NCBI RefSeq assembly: GCF_012272695.1
Contig: NZ_CP050902.1
Coordinates: 3,534,001-3,598,000 of the forward strand
Length of the DNA stretch: 64,000 bases
Origin: Nocardioides sp. JQ2195
GTDB lineage: Bacteria; Actinomycetota; Actinomycetes; Propionibacteriales; Nocardioidaceae
Reading direction: 5' to 3'
The notes below the pieces were generated by a model that was not told the origin of the DNA, ran no database searches, and saw nothing but the letters and a program-made list of their open reading frames with translations. Made by a program: the position numbers and the translations under genes. Below, one piece after another: positions 62,047 through 64,000 of the stretch. Each line of letters starts with the position of its first letter. The first letter of the stretch is position 1.

Positions 62047-63054
62047 TCAGGCGGTACGGGTGGCCACCACGTCGGCGAACCCCTCGAGGGCGGCGCGGAC
62101 CGGGCCCTCGGGCAGCACCTTGAGCAGTTCCTTGGCCTCGCTGGCGCGGGCCACCACGTAGGCCCGGGCCTCGTTCATCGCCGGGTGGACCCGCAGCAGC
62201 CCGAGGGCCTCGGCGTGCAGGGCATCGTCGTCGAGGTCCATGCCCAGGAGCTCGACGAGTCGCGCGTCGGCAGGGTCCTCCGAGCGCTGGGCCAGGAGCA
62301 CCGGCAGCGTCGGCACTCCTTCACGCAGGTCGGTGCCCGGCGTCTTCCCGGACTCGTCACTCTCCGAGGCGATGTCGAGGATGTCGTCGGAGAGCTGGAA
62401 GGCCGTGCCGACGATCTCGCCGTACGCCGCCAGGGCGTCCTCGATCTCGCGTGGGGCACCGCTGAAGCGCGCGCCGTAGAGCGCGGAGGTGGCGATGAGT
62501 GATCCGGTCTTGCCGGCGACGACGCGCAGGTGGTGCTCGATCGGGTCGGCGTCGGGCGCCGGCTCGAGGGTCTCGAGGATCTGTCCCTCGACCAGCTTGG
62601 TGAACGTCTTCGCCTGGATCCGCACCGCGTCGGCCCCGAGGTCGGCGGTGAGCTCCGAGGACTTCGAGAACAGGAAGTCGCCGGTGAGGATCGCGACGTG
62701 GTTGTCCCAGCGCGAGTTGGCCGAGTCGGCGCCGCGTCGCAGGTCGGCCTCGTCCATCACGTCGTCGTGGTAGAGCGAGGCGAGGTGGGTCAGCTCGACC
62801 ACGCAGGCCGCGGTGACCACCTCGTCGGCAGCCGCATCGGGGCCGGTCTCGGCGGCCAGGAGCACCAGCAAGGGACGGAACCGCTTGCCGCCGGCATCCA
62901 TCAGGTGCCGAGCTGCCGTGGTGACGAACTCCGCTTCGCTGACGATGTGCCCGGTGAGGGCGCTCTCCACCTCGGCCATACGGGCCCGGAGACGGTCGGC
63001 CAGCTCCTCGTCGACGACGGGGAGGGCAAGGGCCGGCTGGTTCTGTGCGGTCAC
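62047..63054 (-). CDS. Polyprenyl diphosphate synthase (menaquinone side chain)
   Basis: The 335-residue prenyltransferase has first Asp-rich motif LYHDDVMDEAD, GGKRFRP and second motif LSDDILDIASE. Linkage to nuoN suggests it makes the menaquinone isoprenoid side chain. Its ATG overlaps the nuoN stop. Chain length (likely C35-C45) cannot be read. Confidence 0.92.
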   Translation of the reverse strand: MTAQNQPALALPVVDEELADRLRARMAEVESALTGHIVSEAEFVTTAARHLMDAGGKRFRPLLVLLAAETGPDAAADEVVTAACVVELTHLASLYHDDVMDEADLRRGADSANSRWDNHVAILTGDFLFSKSSELTADLGADAVRIQAKTFTKLVEGQILETLEPAPDADPIEHHLRVVAGKTGSLIATSALYGARFSGAPREIEDALAAYGEIVGTAFQLSDDILDIASESDESGKTPGTDLREGVPTLPVLLAQRSEDPADARLVELLGMDLDDDALHAEALGLLRVHPAMNEARAYVVARASEAKELLKVLPEGPVRAALEGFADVVATRTA

Positions 63055-64000
63055 CTGATGAATTCTCCCGCATGGGCTGCCAGGTCGAGCAAGGGGCCGG
63101 GTACGACGCCGAGCACGACGGTCGCCAGGGCGCCGATTCCGATCGCCGTCGCGGTCAGGAAGCTCGGCAGCGTGACCGACGGTCCGTCACCGATCGGCTC
63201 GTAGAAGTACATGAGCACGATGACCCGGATGTAGAAGAACGCCGCCATCGCGCTGGTCAGCACGGCGATCACGACGATCGGCCAGGCGCCGGCGCTCATC
63301 GCCGAGGCGAACACCGCCCACTTGCCCGCGAAGCCGGCGGTCAACGGGATCCCGGCGAAGCCGAGCAGGAACAGCGCGAAGACACCGGCCACGACCGGGG
63401 ACTCCTTGCCCAGACCGGTCCACCGGGACAGGTGGGTCGCCTCTCCCCCGGCGTCGCGGACCAGGGTCACGACGGCGAAGGCGCCGACGGTCATGAAGCC
63501 GTAGGTCACCAGGTAGAACAGCACCGACTGGGTCGCGGTGATCTGGCCGTCGGCCAGGCCGTCGGCGGAGTGGATCCCGACCAGACCGGTGAGCAGGAAG
63601 CCGGTGTGGGTGATCGACGAGTAGGCCAGCATGCGCTTGATGTCGCTCTGGGCGACGGCCAGGACGGCACCGATCACCATCGACAGCACCGCGATCACCC
63701 AGAGCATCGGCTCCCAGGTCCAGCGCTCGGAGCCGAAGGCGACGTAGAACAGGCGCATGATCGCGGCGAAGGCTGCGATCTTGGTGGCAGCCGCCATGAA
63801 GGCAGTCACCTGCGTCGGGGCGCCCTGGTAGACGTCAGGGGTCCACGCCTGGAACGGCACCGCGCCGACCTTGAAGAGCAGGCCCACCGAGATCATTCCC
63901 ATGCCGATCAGCAGCATGGTCCTGCTGCCGGTCTGGTTGGCGATCGCGTCGTTGATGCCGGCGAAGTCCATGACACCCGCATATCCGTAGACCAGGGCGA
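63051..64000 (-). CDS. nuoN: NADH-quinone oxidoreductase subunit N, partial (5' end beyond window)
   Basis: About 316 C-terminal residues are visible (ALVYGYAGVMDFAGINDAIA at the right edge), with TM segments and NuoN motifs (KVGAVPFQAWTPDVYQGAPT, AYSSITHTGFLLTG, GFAGIPLTAGFAGKW). NuoN is a proton-pumping membrane subunit of complex I. The remaining nuo genes should lie to the right. Confidence 0.95.
   Translation of the reverse strand, partial: ALVYGYAGVMDFAGINDAIANQTGSRTMLLIGMGMISVGLLFKVGAVPFQAWTPDVYQGAPTQVTAFMAAATKIAAFAAIMRLFYVAFGSERWTWEPMLWVIAVLSMVIGAVLAVAQSDIKRMLAYSSITHTGFLLTGLVGIHSADGLADGQITATQSVLFYLVTYGFMTVGAFAVVTLVRDAGGEATHLSRWTGLGKESPVVAGVFALFLLGFAGIPLTAGFAGKWAVFASAMSAGAWPIVVIAVLTSAMAAFFYIRVIVLMYFYEPIGDGPSVTLPSFLTATAIGIGALATVVLGVVPGPLLDLAAHAGEFIR

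Overview
The window is high-GC, densely packed DNA from an actinobacterium. Gene content and order (secE-nusG-rplKA-rplJL, an Mce lipid importer with its own ATPase gene, DUF222/HNH endonuclease, KorAB, zinc-type rpmG, many leaderless starts) point to a Nocardioides-like member of the Nocardioidaceae; this is inference from content and not a phylogeny.

Layout. 1-4078 (minus): Mce importer operon (ATPase, two YrbE permeases, MCE subunits; the last runs off the left edge). 4436-10424 (minus): ribosomal and export block rplL, rplJ (with an L10-type leader), two tandem LprG-like envelope proteins, rplA, rplK, nusG, secE, then tRNA-Trp. 10664-20439: housekeeping genes (class Ic aminotransferase, adenosine deaminase family, DUF4190, a decayed acetyltransferase, an SOS-box-controlled HNH endonuclease, murB, two MaoC-fold hydratases, rpmG, tRNA-Met, tRNA-Thr, amidase, lrgAB).

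20459-49334 is an aromatic-catabolism island. A phenol-type two-component flavin monooxygenase with its reductase and a catechol 1,2-dioxygenase (21756-24849), plus a nearby one-domain FAD synthetase, feeds catechol. benABCD, benR and benE (33693-42352) bring in benzoate and also make catechol. catA, catC, catB, pcaD, pcaI, pcaJ and pcaF then take catechol to succinyl-CoA and acetyl-CoA, so the catechol branch of the beta-ketoadipate pathway is complete here. pcaHG, pcaB and pcaC (the protocatechuate branch) are not in the window. IclR, LysR and LAL-LuxR regulators sit among these genes. Homogentisate catabolism follows (hmgA, an unrecognised gene, fahA), then tryptophan 2,3-dioxygenase.

49374-64000: VOC protein, cyclic-nucleotide-type phosphodiesterase, MFS transporter, tRNA-Tyr, YajQ, SRPBCC protein, KorAB 2-oxoacid:ferredoxin oxidoreductase, a secreted protein, RarD, PaaI-PaaK, a polyprenyl diphosphate synthase and the 3' part of nuoN.

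Most unusual items: (1) a 936-residue fusion joining the benzoate dioxygenase reductase (BenC), a GntR-type FCD sensory domain and the cis-diol dehydrogenase (BenD), with a palindromic interspersed repeat translated in its linker; (2) an unrecognised 295-residue protein translationally linked to fahA where a maleylacetoacetate isomerase would be expected; (3) a LexA/SOS box overlapping the leaderless start of the HNH gene; (4) a QueA-like protein with altered core motifs inside the catabolic island; (5) several palindromic operators and intergenic palindromic repeats.
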